This document shows positions 23,777 to 36,659 of a stretch of DNA of 64,000 nt, one piece after another (positions within the stretch are counted from its first letter, which is position 1; each line of letters starts with the position of its first letter). The stretch covers positions 44,442,834-44,506,833 of the forward strand of contig CM053267.1 of the NCBI GenBank assembly GCA_028583415.1, written 5' to 3'. Position numbers and translations under genes: made by a program. Source of the DNA: Protea cynaroides. Taxonomy: Eukaryota > Streptophyta > Magnoliopsida > Proteales > Proteaceae. Under the pieces are notes generated by a model that had not been told where the DNA came from, did not search any database, and was given only the letters and a program-made list of their open reading frames with translations.

Positions 23777-24934
23777 AATCAACTAATCTGTGAGAAAAAA
23801 AAAAAAAAACCTACAAGCTTATTTTTTGTCCAGAGTCTGAAACTTAAGATTCACAAGAATCAGGGAAAGGACTTGTTCTACTAATTTTTATTTAGAAGCT
23901 CTGAGAGTTTTTGTTTTTGGGTGATAAGCTTTGAGGGACAAAAGGAACTAAATAATTGTGATCGGAATGCTGTTCTGGTAAATTGAACTACTTGATCTGG
24001 TCAGGATGAGTAATTACCTTTTGTGAGTTTTAGAGTTTTACAGAGAGAGAGAGAGAGAGAGAGAGAAGGGAAAATCAGGGCATAATGGACTCATATATGC
24101 TAGCGTATATAGACCGTTGGATGGGAGGAAAAGGATCTTAACCATTCAATCTGTCATTCTATCACCCGCTTTCCACCCTCCACACCTGCCACTGCACCTC
24201 CCTCTCTGCCACCATGATTGTTGATGGTGTTCAGCCATATCAGTCGTTACTTGCATCTACCCTGTTGCAATCCAAGACCCACTGCCATTGAACCTTTTCT
24301 CTCTCCCCTCTCTCCCTCTCCATTTTCGTGGGAGAAAGAGATATGCGGCATTTCACCCTCTGCGTCTCTCTCCCATCTCTGTGTCACTTACTTTGGAGAT
24401 CATGGCTGGCGCGACTATCTGATTAACCGATGATTTGAGCCCATATATCCTACCAGCATGTAGGTCCTCCTCCCATTAATTATTTACTCCACATTATTAC
24501 TATGATTCTATTGAGGGTTTAAATCCTATGTAAGTCACCTTTTGAAATGAAGCTAGTGAACCACTCATATTCAAAGCATTAAAAAAAAAAAAAAAAAAAT
24601 CATGGATTTCTCTGGATGATATGCTGGAGTTATGTCATATAGAATTGGTTGATTGGATGATCTTATCTCGAGTCTCAGACTGAATGCAAAAAAGTTCATA
24701 TCTATGGAACCTTGAAGATATTGAAGATACGTAAAAAGCCTGGAATAAATTTCAATAGTTAATAAAAGGTGATTGTTACATTCCAATTGATAATTTGATA
24801 TCATTTTAATCAACAAATATTACAGCATTTTCCATAAAGTACAGTACTGGTAATAGATGAAAATAGAAACAATGTGTAGGGAGGGTATTATGTCATTTGG
24901 TCAAGTCCAAATCTTCAAATTTAATTGTGATTAT
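23394..24934. other. Intergenic with microsatellites
   Basis: Contains the (TA)n run at 23692-23772 and a (GA)n run near 24041-24066. Otherwise no supported gene. Confidence 0.6.
23692..23772. repeat. (TA)n microsatellite, about 80 bp
   Basis: Uninterrupted alternating TA. Short open frames through it (runs of Ile-Tyr) are artefacts. Confidence 0.95.
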
Positions 24935-26059
24935 TCATTCTTTCCACACAGGAATAATTCCCTGAGCAGCCAAACGCTTCTCAACCCAAAAAACAATATG
25001 TTTTGCAGTGATTTTCTTCTCATCAATCAGAAAGGGTTCAACAGTGCTCACTGCCGAACCAAACGAGGACAAAGCAAAGCCCTTGGGTCCTGTTCATGTT
25101 AGAAACAGAAAATAAATAAAACATTAACATTGATGAAAAACAAAAGAAATGTATGTGAATGCGATCAATCAGGAAGTACCTGTGAGGACTCCATTGGGGA
25201 AGAAAGCCCAAAATGAATAGGGAATTTCCTGCTTTTTAAAGAAGCCTTCCAACTGTGAGTCAAAATGGCAGGTTGGGGGATGATCAGTGCATTAGCTTCA
25301 GTTCCTGTGTTTTAGATGAAAATTTTGTTGTCATAAGATAAAATCACTAATAACTCAATATGACTGACCCTGTTATCAATGAAGGATAATTCAATTTCTG
25401 AGATATCTTCTTGAGCTTCCAAAGACATTTTCAGTGCAGGGATCACATCTTCTTCCATCAGTTGAGGCAGGGGTTTTGCTGGAGCTTTTGCTGGGGGCTT
25501 TGGCTTTGCTGGAGCTTCTTCTGCCACCGCCTTTGTCTCCTTTGTTTCAGCAGGAACTAGTGGTAGTTAAAGATGATATGAACCAAATGATTAAATAGTG
25601 CTTAGTCATGGATTTTCCACGCAAGAATTACAATACCATGACTACCCCAGAAACACAAACAAGATCATAGAATAGTGGTGATTGTTGGCACTTGTTCATC
25701 ACATCTCTAGATAGAGAAAATTGAAAATTGAAAATAATTAATTTTTGTGCATCATGTTGGATGATTTTCAATCGATTATAGGATATATTTTCAGTTTTGG
25801 TATATTATTGAATTAAGAAAGGAATAAACTCAATCGAACGAGATAGAATCAAAGACAAGAAAATCAGAAACTATGTGATTTTACCTGTAGAAGTGGATTC
25901 TTGAACTGCAGAGCAAACGAGATAACCTCTTGAAATTGCTAACTTGCCAACTTCCCATCTCTGGTCTCTTGTCGGCAAGACTGATGAAAATACTGTAGAG
26001 ACTCCAAATTTGACGAATTTGGTGAGAGGACAATTCATGGTTATCGAACGAGCAGTCAT
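24935..26059 (-). CDS. NDHV: Chloroplast NDH complex subunit NdhV-like (DUF2996 family)
   Basis: Small plastid protein that in Arabidopsis and cyanobacteria stabilises the NDH-1 complex used in cyclic electron flow around photosystem I. Minus-strand exons: 26059-25885, 25556-25369, 25252-25180, 25089-24935; all GT-AG, frame kept, 196 aa. The first about 60 residues are rich in Ser, Thr and Arg and look like a plastid transit peptide. Then comes a Pro/Ala/Lys linker (APAKPKPPAKAPAKPLP) and the conserved domain: EEDVIPALKMSLEAQEDISE, ELSFIDNRLEGFFKK, PYSFWAFFPNGVLTGPKGFA, STVEPFLIDEKKITAKHIVF, WVEKRLAAQGIIP. The motif pattern L-E-P-F-L-I-D-E matches the cyanobacterial family as I remember it. 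Start is the ATG at 26059; a further in-frame ATG lies 7 codons in. The NdhV name rests on memory; a conserved plastid protein of this family is the safer reading. Confidence 0.8.
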
Positions 26060-27611
26060 GCTGTGGTCGGTGTAACGGTAGTGGCTGCAGCAGAAACAAC
26101 GATAGATGCAGAAATTTCACCACAACTAGGTCTTATCCAGTTTGTTTCATCTGTTTTTTTGAGTGGATATCACTGAAATCTCATTTATTTGAGCAGATCA
26201 GTTACCCAGTGTCGAAAATTTCTGGTGGAGGCACTTGGGTAGTGAAGCAAAAGAGGTAAGGATATCTGATATGAGAGTCTTGTCTTCCTGTTGTAGAAGA
26301 AGGCTTTAGAAGTTAGTACTGAGTGGTGGGCAATGAAATGGTCTTATTCAGGTAGAACGCCATCCTCTAGGGGTTTTTTTTTTCTTCTTCTTCTTCTAAT
26401 TTTTCCTTATTTTTTAGAGTCAGGTATCTCAGGTTTCCATATGATGATTACATATCAGTTATATTAGCCACATATTCATGCCTCTTGGACCACCCCTGTT
26501 CATGACCCCACAAGTATATTTTGGATTTGGAACTAGGGCTGTCTGGTGTGTGTGAAGGGTAAACTATTACCACATAGAATTATCTGATCAAGAATCTCAG
26601 AATGTATTTTAAGAGCTAAGGTAGATTAGGTACACACAGCAAATACCCAACACAATCTATTACATATATATTATCCTTTGGGCTCAAAAGCATAGACTAG
26701 AAAAAAAAAACTCTTATCATGGAACGGAGTATTGGGAATAGTCCTACGTTGCTAATGAGATTGGAATCATTGATCCTTCCATTTAGAGTCTCTCCACCTA
26801 TTAATTTGAACTAACAAAGCAAAAACTTGACACGAAACCCAACAGAAAGATGAATCTTGCAGTTCTGACAGTGTGAGTGAGAGAAAAAGTGAAGGATCTT
26901 AGCACAAGGTTATTATCTAAGACTTTATAAGAGAATGAATCTCCCTAGATTTCAAAATTACTTGAAATCTGGTATGTGAATGCAGGGAATAATAACTGAA
27001 CATTGCAAATGAAGTATCAAACTATAACTTTGATTTTTGGAGGTTTAAGTGACTTTACAAGAATTAAATCTATGCCTGCAAGAAGTTGGAATCCATGAAA
27101 AGAACTAAAAAGAAAATAAATTTAAAATGGGCCTTATATATGAATGTACTGAAACAACTAGGCCTTATCCAATTCTCAACTAGATGGGATCGGCTATTGA
27201 AACTTCTAACACTACTTGAAAATTATTTTATGATCCATAGTCATCAGGACAAGGCCAAGGGTGTGTTTAATGCACCAATTAAAAGGAGAATCAATGGAAA
27301 AAAGACAATACTCTCAATCCTCTTGACTTGAAGGAATCATCCAACCATTAAAATTTTGGACCAGGTGGGACCTGTCAAATTTTGTTTTCTCTATTGTAGG
27401 CATGTCATACTGCCCAATGAAGAGAGGATGACAATGTCTGCATCCTCCAACTAACTATACATTTATAGAGAAAGTACAAATTAAAACCAAACTGACATGA
27501 AAAGCTAAAATCTCTCTGTGAAAATGAGTTCATTGGAAGCAAATTAAGGACATTGCAAGCTTTTAGCTTGCAAATCAAAGACAGAATGCACAGTCAAAGT
27601 TGTTTTATTAC
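26060..27611. other. Intergenic, NdhV-like gene to AGPase fragment
   Basis: Promoter side of the NdhV-like gene, then AT-rich DNA. A stretch near 27155-27200 (AGGCCTTATCC...CTAGATGGGATCGGCT) resembles a retroposon-derived sequence common in plant genomes, but is too degraded to classify. No gene supported. Confidence 0.45.
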
Positions 27612-27908
27612 CTGGAACCAGTTCGGATTCCCTGGGTTTTGCTGAGCGGCAAGTAACTTCAACAAAACCTTTATTCTTGTACCCTCCCATGTAATTAACA
27701 TAAGCTTGGGAAAGATGCCGATTAAGAGATGTAGAATTGAACTGGGTCAGAACATAAATGTTTGTTATATTACTGTTCAAGCAATTGCTCAGAGGAACAT
27801 CAATCAGCCTGTAATTTGCTCCCAATGAAACAGCGGGCTTTATTCTCTTCTTGGTAAGAGGATATAGACGGGTCCCAGCTCAGCCCCAAGAATAATTCCC
27901 AGAACACT
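27612..27908 (-). pseudogene. ADP-glucose pyrophosphorylase large subunit, isolated broken exon
   Basis: Fragment of the plastid enzyme that makes ADP-glucose, the rate-setting step of starch synthesis. On the minus strand it reads SVLGIILG, then (after a 1-base loss) the substrate-loop region GTRLYPLTKKRIKPAVSLGA, then ANYRLIDVPLSNCLNSNITN, FNSTSLNRHLSQAY and GGYKNKGFVEV. A 1-base insertion follows, after which the next frame gives LAAQQNPGNPNWFQ and a GT donor. A normal gene would continue with GTADAVRQ in the next exon; none is found nearby, and no N-terminus is present upstream. Splice-like borders at both ends point to a duplicated piece of genomic DNA, not a retrocopy. Confidence 0.85.
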
Positions 27909-28190
27909 CTGAAAAAAAACACATGAACAGAACTGAGTTCTCCATTCACCTTAAATGATTAAAATTATGACTGTATACACTTCTTCCATAAAATTAAGAA
28001 TAGTTGCCGAGAAGAAGCAAAGAACAAAATGACAGTCATTAACAGTTCATTAAGCCAAAATAAGATTCAAGGTATCCAAACTAGCATATAATAGTCAACA
28101 GATTCCAGCAATACCGAAACTCAGAGGTCGCTTAAAGGAAGCAACTAACTAGTGAATTAGTCATGTCATGCAGCAAAACCAACACGGTGC

Positions 28191-28500
28191 CACTACAAAA
28201 AAAAATATTTTTTTTTGCATCGGTAATAACTGTCTCTAAAACTCGTAAACCCAGTGGCTATAAAATTTAGCGCGGTTAAATTAACCGTCGCAAAATTTTG
28301 CTAAAAGTCCCGACGTAAATAATATCGCCCGTGTTTCTTATATTTAGAGGCGGTATTTCAACGGCGGTTATATAAACGTCGCTAATATTCAATAGTGTCA
28401 GTTACCTACCGCCGCTAAAAATGTAACACTTTGCATTATTTTGGTGCGGTTTTGTATACCTCTAATAAATGTAACTGATAGTTCTAACCGTAAAAATTAC
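28191..28500 (+). mobile_element. CACTA (En/Spm)-type transposon end, truncated
   Basis: Starts CACTACAAAAAAA, the hallmark terminus of CACTA transposons. It is followed by repeated subterminal motifs around GCGGTTA / AACCGTCGC / ACGTCGCTAA in both orientations. The opposite end (TTTGTAGTG) is not found downstream, and a fold-back element follows at 28541, so only one end is left. It may instead be a CACTA-derived MITE that lost its right end. Confidence 0.6.
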
Positions 28501-28540
28501 ATTTGATTTTGGGAGAGGGAGATCGAACAGTATAGAAATC

Positions 28541-28750
28541 GTCTCCCACCTAAGTTTGGGTGGGAGACTTGGCGGCCCGGATGGATGGCCGTCACCTGGC
28601 TCTCGGGTGGATCTGAGCCCTCCATTTGAGCCGACACCTGAGCCAACAAGCTGAGCCGACAGGGGTGTCGGCTCGGATCCACCCGAGAGCCTGGTGGCGG
28701 CCATTCATCCGGGCCGCCAAGTCTCCCGCCCAAACTTAGGCGGGAGAGGA
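28541..28750. mobile_element. GC-rich fold-back element, family A, copy 1
   Basis: Near-perfect inverted arms of about 80 bp (GTCTCCCACCTAAGTTTGGG on the left, CCCAAACTTAGGCGGGAGA on the right). The apex contains GCCGACA..TGTCGGC. It is followed by GTGGATCCGAC. The sequence could form a long hairpin. Related copies lie at 36660-36920 and 56440-56680. Confidence 0.85.
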
Positions 28751-31384
28751 TGTGGATCCGACCAAACAAGCCAAACACTGAGTAACTGATCAGGGAGTGT
28801 GTGTATGAAGTGTGAACAACAAAGTAAGATCTAGGATCACAATTAAAGAATCCAAATAGGCTAGAGGAAACAGAGTATATGAAATCAAGAAACGAAACAG
28901 ACATCGATTGTAATATTTCACAAAATCATTATACATGAAGTCTTATAATTTCTGAAAACAACATTTCTTTCCGCAATGTTATTTTCAATCAAGAACTAAA
29001 TTTGAAGAGATCATCAAACGAGTCCAGTTTGGAACTATTCCATCGATTGGTAGAATGAATTGTTGAGGATTCAGATTTTCGTCTTCGATCTCTTCAATGG
29101 GGGTCATCACTTGGTCATAACCTGGTCATTGCCAAACAGGTTACCGACATTCAAAATTTCTGTTTTTGACCTTAGCTCATCTTGCTTCTATCTTTGATCA
29201 TGGGGATAGAGTCATTTGGCTCCTTTCGATCCTCTCTTGAGATTCAAACCATGCTAGCAACATCAACCAATTATCGGGGTCAATAACCACCTAACTCGAA
29301 TAGTCTAAAGCTATTGAATAAACCTTAGAAACATAGTGATCATTCCTTGCTAATTACAAATCACATAAACCCATATAAACTCCATTTGGGTGGAATTGCC
29401 CCAAAAATCTTAAGAGCCCAACAAATGTTTATCTCTTTGCTGACTAACTCTAGCAGGTTTTTCAAGGAATCCTGCTGATACTGTGTTTGATATAATATGA
29501 TATTTTAATGGACATAAAGATGTCAATGCCCTAATCTTTTCAAATTATATATTCCACAATAAACTCATCTTTGATGCATTCAATGATCAATGTATAGGGC
29601 TTTTTTGTCTTATGGGATCAAATGAAAGTATGATTAAAAAAAAAAAAAAAAGCGAAAGAGATCAAATGAAACTAATCGGTTTAGTTTTCTCTAATATCTC
29701 AAGCTTAGTATTTTCCTGAGCATTTTGGTATGAAATCAACAACATTGGTTCTAAATTACAGTATTCTCTAGTTAAAGAAGTAAATAATAGAAGAAATATG
29801 GAGAAAAATAAAAAAGAAAGGCAAAGCATTATCCACGATATTTTCTATAGAGTTGTGCTGAGTCTCCCAAAAGGTGTATGCATGCAGCCTTACTCTCACT
29901 TAATATGGATTTTTTTCATAGATGAAATACCTTTTATATGAGACTCGTAATTTTCTTTTTACCAATCTCTTACCTCTCTCACCTCTGAATTATGCATGAC
30001 AAAGTTGTAAGTTGTTAGTAGGTAACAAATGGGAAATGTATGTGTCCCTCAATCAATCACGCATTACTATAGAAATACACCTAACTTTGGCTGCCTAACA
30101 AGTGGCAACAGTGTTAAGGGTTGTGTAACAAACGTGGGTGTTATTTAATACAAAATGTGCAAAATAAATTCATGCTTAGGTGTTGATTTATTTTTTCCAT
30201 GACCCACCACCACTTGAAGGTGGGGCCCCAAAGGGCAAGGTGAGAAGAGTGGGGGTAATTTCACTAACACGATTGTGGCCTAGTGGGGAGTCGAATTCAC
30301 AATGTCCTAGGCGGTGCCAATTCTCACATAGCCAAGAAAACCATGGTTCAACTAATCAATATTGGATCGTAGCAACCATGTACACAGTGGAGATCTTTGA
30401 AGAAAAAAATGTCACAAAAGTACTCTAGCTCGAAAACCCCCTTCAAACACGTTTCTACGACTGGGGCAACAAAACATGAAAAGATCAATATATAACTCAT
30501 CCAAAGCGGGTATAGATTCATCGGGACCATCACATACCTCAGAAAATTTTTCTTTGGGATTTCCACCAAATTTTGTCAAAGCAAGTCAATCTTCAAAGCT
30601 GGTACAAGAATTCAAGGCACATAATGGGAAAGCTGTCACTCTCCCAGCTTCCCTGTTTGTTGAGTTTCTATGCACCCATAAGCAAATGTGGGAGTGGGGT
30701 TCCTTTTATCTCTTTTGTATTTCTCTTGTTCTTGCATTTAGTACTTTTTTCCCTTTTCATTTTTCTTTCCTTTAACGACAAAGTAGGGAATGCGAAACCG
30801 CATCAGTGATATACCTAAAGAAAGAAGACCTCAACTACACTGGGACATACAAGAACAAGATCAACAACATTGTTGTGGTGCAGGCCATGATAACAAAAAC
30901 AATGCCCCCCCAAAGACCAAAAAAAAAGGAGGAGCGGGGGCGGGGGAGGATGATAACAAAAACAATGAGTAAAACTTAGACCATACTGATTCATTCCACC
31001 ATTTTAATGAGTCACTCAGTTGATTTGGAATTTTTGAAAAGGATATTTTATGACTCTCTCCCTCTCTCAATTGTGGGGTAGATGGTCTGGCAAGCTTCAG
31101 CCATTAGATAGGTAAGGCTCTCATGGCCATGGCTCATAGACTTGTTATGTACCAAATTTGATACTCTAATTCAACTTTATGGCCTATCTTGTATTGGTCT
31201 TTTCTAAATATTTTTATCAATAATAGGAAAAAATATTTTCAAAACATCTGTGTAAGGATTTTTTTTTCCCCATAAACTCCCACAATCTAGTATTTTCTCC
31301 CTCTTTCCTGGCCATGTGAACCCCCATTGGTTATACCAATTCTCATGCTCCCATTGTGTGTTGTAGGACTCACATTGGCATTGT
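28751..31384. other. Intergenic, no gene supported
   Basis: AT-rich DNA. An open stretch at 30476-30775 is unrecognised and has no splice or family support. 30180-30330 has a short GC-richer tract. Poly-A-rich tracts are near 29637-29652. Confidence 0.5.
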
Positions 31385-31525
31385 TGAGAGAGTTCGGATC
31401 ACCTGCATGTACATGTACTCTTCATGGGAGTCCATTGCCGTCTATGTGGTATAGGACCCACCTCTGGAATGTGGGACCCACTAGATATGGACGATGATGA
31501 GATCTCAAGGACAAGTACATGTGGA
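31385..31525. mobile_element. Fold-back element, family B, copy 1
   Basis: Inverted arms GATCACCTGCATGTACATGT on the left and ACAAGTACATGTGGATGA on the right, with CCGTCTAT in the middle. It shares this layout with 54553-54665 (GATCACCTCCAT..ACGTGTACT..CCGTCTAT). Small non-autonomous element, edges approximate. Confidence 0.5.
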
Positions 31526-31599
31526 TGAACTATTCTCTTGTTGAGAAACTCTCTCTCAGTAATATATTATAATAAAATTATGTAAATTTTACAAACTAG

Positions 31600-34500
31600 A
31601 AATGAAAGCTTCCTACATAGGTCCAAGGCAAGGCCCAGTCCATGCTTATAGCAGGCCTGGGCCTGAACATTAGGCTCAAAAGTTTGAGCTATGGCTTGTA
31701 GGAGGCTCCCAAGCCCTATGTTCTGAAGATCCTTTGGGATGAGCTCAGTTCTCACCTCACCTTACCTACCTGTACCTGCAGTGCCAAATGTACGTGTGGT
31801 CTACTAGCTGGTTTTCAAAAGCATCTTGAAACAGAGCAACTTTCCCAGTTCTTGATGGGGTTAAATGATACCTACAGTACAGTTCGAACTCAAATTCTTC
31901 TTATGGAGCCTGTTCCCTCTCCTGGTAAGGCTTACTCTCTGGTTCTATAAGAGGAGAACATCGAGGTTTGTTCTCCTCTCCAATCTCTGTTGATAACACA
32001 GCCTTTGCTGCTCGATTACTAGATTATGGTCGGTGTTCAATTTGTTCTCATTGCAACAAACAGGGTCACACACGTGACACGTGCTACAAGCTTCACGGTT
32101 TTCCTCCTGGGTTTATTCAGCTTCCAGCCGAAGGATCGTATTCACTGAAAGTCCCTCAAGCTCATCTAGCTTCCACATTATACCACAATCCAATTTTGCC
32201 AACACCACATCATATGCCAACACCACAGTTATCCCCTAATCCAATTTTGTCAACACCACAGTCCACTTTACATCCCTCGGTTCCTATGTCTGATTCTTTC
32301 TTCCATTCATCTGTTTCTCAGCCCATTTCTCATCCACCATTTACCAATTCTCAGTATGAGCAATTACTTTCCTTGTTGCACGCTTCTACATCCAATGTCA
32401 ATTTTGCAGGTATGGAATCCTGTCTTTCTGCTTGTCTTTCTTCTTCTCAGCCTTGGATATTAGACTCAGGCGCCACCCATCATTTTTCTTCTGAGTCTCT
32501 TACTACACCACATCAGATGCCTGTTCCTCCCTCTCCTATCAAATTACCTGATGGTTCTACATATTTGGTTAAGGCTGTTGGTTCTCATCAACTTTCCTCT
32601 AATATTTGTTTGGATAATGTCTTTTACATTCCTGACTTTTCATTCAATCTTTTGTTTGTCAGTCAATTAACTGCAGCTTTGAATTGTACCATAACATTTT
32701 ATCCCTCTCATTGCTTGTTACAGGACTTGTCAACGAAGAGGCCGATTGGACTAGGCAAGCTTCGTGATGGACTCTATTATTTTGAACCTGCTCCTTCTTT
32801 GAATTCATTCTCGGGTGCTGCTGTTGTTTCTGCACAGATATGGCACAATAGGTTAGGTCATCCATCTCCTCACTCTGTTTCACTTCCTTCTATCCTTTCT
32901 TTTGATGATGTGTGTAATATTTGTCCATTGGCTAAGCACACCTGTTCAGCCTTCCCTGTTAGTGTTTCCCAAGCTTCAAAACCATTTGAACTGTTACATT
33001 GAAATGTTTGGGGACCGTATTCTGTTGCTTCAAATAATGGATGTTATTTTTTCTTTGCTGTAATGGATGATTATACCAGAATTATGTGGGTATATTTGAT
33101 GAAACAAAAGTCTGAAGTTTTTGGGTTTCTTTCTCAGTTTTTTAAGATGATAACAACTCAATTTTCTACTATTATTAAAGTTTTTAGATCTGATAATGGG
33201 CATGAGTTCTTGTCTTCCTCTTTAGAGTCTCTATTTCATTCTCTAGGCATTTTACATCAATTAACATGTGTTTACACACCACAGCAAAATGGCGTGGTTG
33301 AACGTAAACATAGGGACATTCTTGAGGTTGCCAGGGCTCTTAGATTTCAGTCTTCTCTTCCTTTAAACTTTTGGGGGGATTGTGTGCTTACTGCTTGTTA
33401 TATTATTAATAGGCTTCCTTCTCGTATGTTGTCTGGAAAATTACCGTTTGAACTGCTCTTTCAAAAATCTCCTTCATATGATCACTTTCGGACATTTGGT
33501 TGCTTGTGTTATGTTCGGAATACCTCCCCACAAAAGCATAAATTTTCTGCTCGCTCATATCCTTGTATTTTTGTTGGGTATCCTACTAACCGAAAGGCTT
33601 ATCGGGTTTATAATCTCTCTACTATTAATTCATATCTTACTAGTAGAGATATTCGGTTTTTTGAATCTATTTTTCCATATCAGACTTCTACTGTTTATTC
33701 TTCATCTTCTGTGGTCTTGCCATTTCCAGTCCTTTCTAATGACTCATTGGACTCCCCTGTAGTGGCTGATCACAATCTATCTTCTGTCCCAGCATTTTTC
33801 TCATCACCATTTCCTGCTGCTCCTTTTGAGATACACCCTCCCAATATTATATTACCTACTGACACTCGTACCTCTTCTGCTATTCCATTATGACGTTCCA
33901 CCGAAACTAGACGCCCATCAACCATTCTGCAGGATTATGTTTGTTCATCGATTTCTTCCCTAGTCCCAATCGCCTCTACTATTGACACAGGTAAGTCCTC
34001 TTATCCTCTTCATCAACACCTTTCCTTTTATTATAATATGTCTTATAAAGCCTTTCTGATTTCCCTCTGTACTCAGTCTGAACCAAGAACTTATTCCCAA
34101 GCTAAGACTAATTCATTATGGCAATCAGCCATGGCTGATGAGATGAAGGCTTTGAGTGACAATAACACTTGACTATAGAACCATTACCATTTGGCAAAAC
34201 ACCCATAGGCTGTAAATGGATTTTTAAGATAAAAAGGCATTGCTAATGGTACCATTGAACGATATAAAGTCTGCCTAGTGACTAAGCGCTTTACTCAAAT
34301 GGAGGGCCTTGACTATCATGATACGTTTGCCTCGGTTGCCAAGTTAGTTACTGTCTCTACATATAGGAAGTGGCATTTGTACCAAATGGATGTAAAGAAT
34401 GTTTTTTTACATAGGGACTTAGAAGAAGAAGTTTATATAACTACTCCACCAGATTATACTATGAATGGTGCTCCATTACCCCCCGGTTCAGTGTGTCGTC

Positions 34501-35814
34501 TCCGAAAATCACTATATGGATTGAAGCAAGCCCCTCACCAATGGAATAGGAAATTTGTGGATGCACTTCTCTTCATGGGCTTCACACAATCTATTTCTGA
34601 TGCCTCTCTTTTTACTTTCATCCATGGGCCCATTTACACTGCCATATTAGTTTATGTGGATGACATTATAATAACTGGGTCAGATGCAGCCCACATCTCT
34701 TCTACTAAAGCCCAGTTGCAGCTATGTTTTCAAATCAAGGATCTTGGTGTAGTGACATATTTTCTTGGTATTGAGGTTATCAAAACCTCTGATGGGCTTC
34801 TCTTGACACTGCAAAAGTATGCTTTAGACATTTTAACTGACTCTGGATTGCTTGGTAGTAAGCCTAGTTTGTTCCCAATGGAACAACACTTGAAGCTCGA
34901 CAATGAAACCGGTGCTCTCTTATCTGATCCAGCTGCTTACTGAAGACTTATAGGACGTCTGATTTACTTAATGGTAACCCGACCAGATTTGAGTTACTCG
35001 TTTCATATCCTCAGTCAATTTATGCATCAACCCCGAGATCCTCACTTGTTAGCAACCCATCGTGTTCTTCGCTATATCAAAGGTTCTATCTCATTGGGTA
35101 TTAACATTTCGAGGTCTATTAGCTCAACTCTCACTGGATACTGTGATTCTGATTGGGCTAGCTGCCCTTTTACCGGTCGTTCAACCACAAGATATGTTAC
35201 TTTCTTTGGTTCTTGTCCTTTTTCATGGAAGACCAAGAAACAAGTTGTGGTATCTCGCTCTTCGGCAGAGGCGGAGTATCGTGCTCTTGCCACGTTAAGT
35301 TTCGAAATTACCTGGTTGAAGACATTGTTTGCTGACTTGGGTATATTACATCCATCTCCTATTCCTGTCTACTGTGATAATCAGGTAGCTCTTCATATAG
35401 CTGCAAATCCGGTCTTCCATGAACGAACCAAACATATTGAAGTGGATTGCCACTTCATTCGGGAAAAGATTCAGAGTGGGCTCACTACAACTCATCATAT
35501 TCGGTTTTCACTTCAATGAGCAGATATGTTTACAAAGTCCTTAGGCCAAAGTTCCTTACTACTCCTCATAGGCAAGCTTGGTCTCCGGCACTCTCCTTCG
35601 TCCGCTTGAGGGGGCATGTTGGAGAAAGTAGTGATGTGTTCTAATGTAGTCCATATATTTGGTAGTTACGTGTACCACTGTAGTCCATGTATTTAAAGTC
35701 CTAATCTGTATATATAGGGGATAGACTGTACATTGTATTACTTTACCTTTTCTGATAATGAAATATATCTCGAATATTTAGAAACCACTCTTTCTCAAAT
35801 ATATGAGTTTAACA
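31600..35814 (+). mobile_element. Ty1/copia LTR retrotransposon, 5'-truncated and defective
   Basis: Domains in copia order: gag end (HLETEQLSQFLMGLNDTYST; zinc knuckle CSHCNKQGHTRDTCYKLHG at about 32040), protease (LDSGATHHF at about 32460), integrase (IWHNRLGHPS; DDYTRIMWVY; SDNGHEF; YTPQQNGVVERKHR), reverse transcriptase (YGLKQAPHQWNRKF; LVYVDDIIITG at about 34650) and RNase H (SWKTKKQVVVSRSSAEAEYR; ERTKHIEVDCHFIREK). Integrase before reverse transcriptase sets it as copia. It is broken by stops at 31948, 33001, 33891, several around 34170-34230, 34941 and 35517, plus a frame change after 31950. No 5' LTR, primer-binding site or gag start is found. Confidence 0.95.
35617..35814 (+). repeat. 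3' LTR of the copia element
   Basis: Preceded by the purine tract TTGAGGGGGCA. It begins TGTTGGAGAAAG and ends GTTTAACA, 198 bp. TATATATAGGGG near 35710 is a likely TATA region and AATGAAATATA near 35758 a likely poly(A) region. No matching left LTR is present upstream. Confidence 0.85.
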
Positions 35815-36659
35815 ATGACAACATCTAAAGGTTAATCTACCTAAGGTATTACGGAATGTCATATATCTACATAAACCCAATGTGGGAGGAAAAACGTATT
35901 AAAAGTCAAGTTTCTGAAAGGATAGTTAAGAACAAACTGAATAGAAGGAAAAAATGCCAATATATTATTTATGAGAGAAGGTTCTCTAAGCGATGTTTTT
36001 GCCTGCACCCCCATCAATGCACGTAGGTGACAGTAGATATTTGAGTAGGGAATTAGAGAGGAGAGAGAGTGCCAAAGGCAAGACTTAGAAATGAGGTGTT
36101 GGCTTAACTCACACGAGATTTAAAGAACTTTTTCCATTATTTATTGTGGTGAAAAATTATGAGAATTCATTGCAAAAAAAAGAAGAAGATTAGATTAGAT
36201 TAGATTAGATTAACTGACCAAAATATTGAAGACATAAAGCACGAAAATAAGGATCAACAAGTAGAGTCTTGAGAAGCAATGACGGCGCATGGGTGGATTA
36301 GGATATAGGTTTGCAACATGGTTGGGTTGGGCTGGCCTTATAGAATCATAGTCCAATCCCAAGTTCACATAATTGGGCCAAGTCCAGCTCATCCCTGACT
36401 CAGGGCCTGGAAAAATCCAACTTTGACCCACTGTCAGGGTTGATCCTGAATGACCTTGACCATGGGGAGGGGGAAGGGAGACGTGGGGGTGGGGTTAGGC
36501 GGGAAGAAGAAGAGAACCGGAATGTTGGGGGGGAAGGGGGAAGAAAAATAAAGAAGAATAAAAAGAAAAAGAAAAAGAAGAAGAAGAAAAAAACAAGGAA
36601 AAAAAAGAAGAAGACACGATTGAGCGTAGCCTAGCCTCAAAGTTAAAAATTCTCAATCC
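35815..36659. other. Intergenic with short repeats
   Basis: Contains an (AGATT)n run of about five units near 36188-36211 and a purine-rich tract at 36535-36615 (GAA/AAG-rich). No gene supported. Confidence 0.6.

Noticed and set aside
23600..23884. Open frames of Ile-Tyr repeats on both strands (also at 58576-58758)
   Set aside because: Direct translation of TA microsatellites.
27600..28500. Capture of the AGPase exon by the CACTA element
   Set aside because: The CACTAC terminus at 28191 points to the right, so the exon lies outside the element.
30476..30775. 99-codon plus-strand frame as a small gene
   Set aside because: Two overlapping frames are equally open, neither is recognised, and there is no promoter or splice context.
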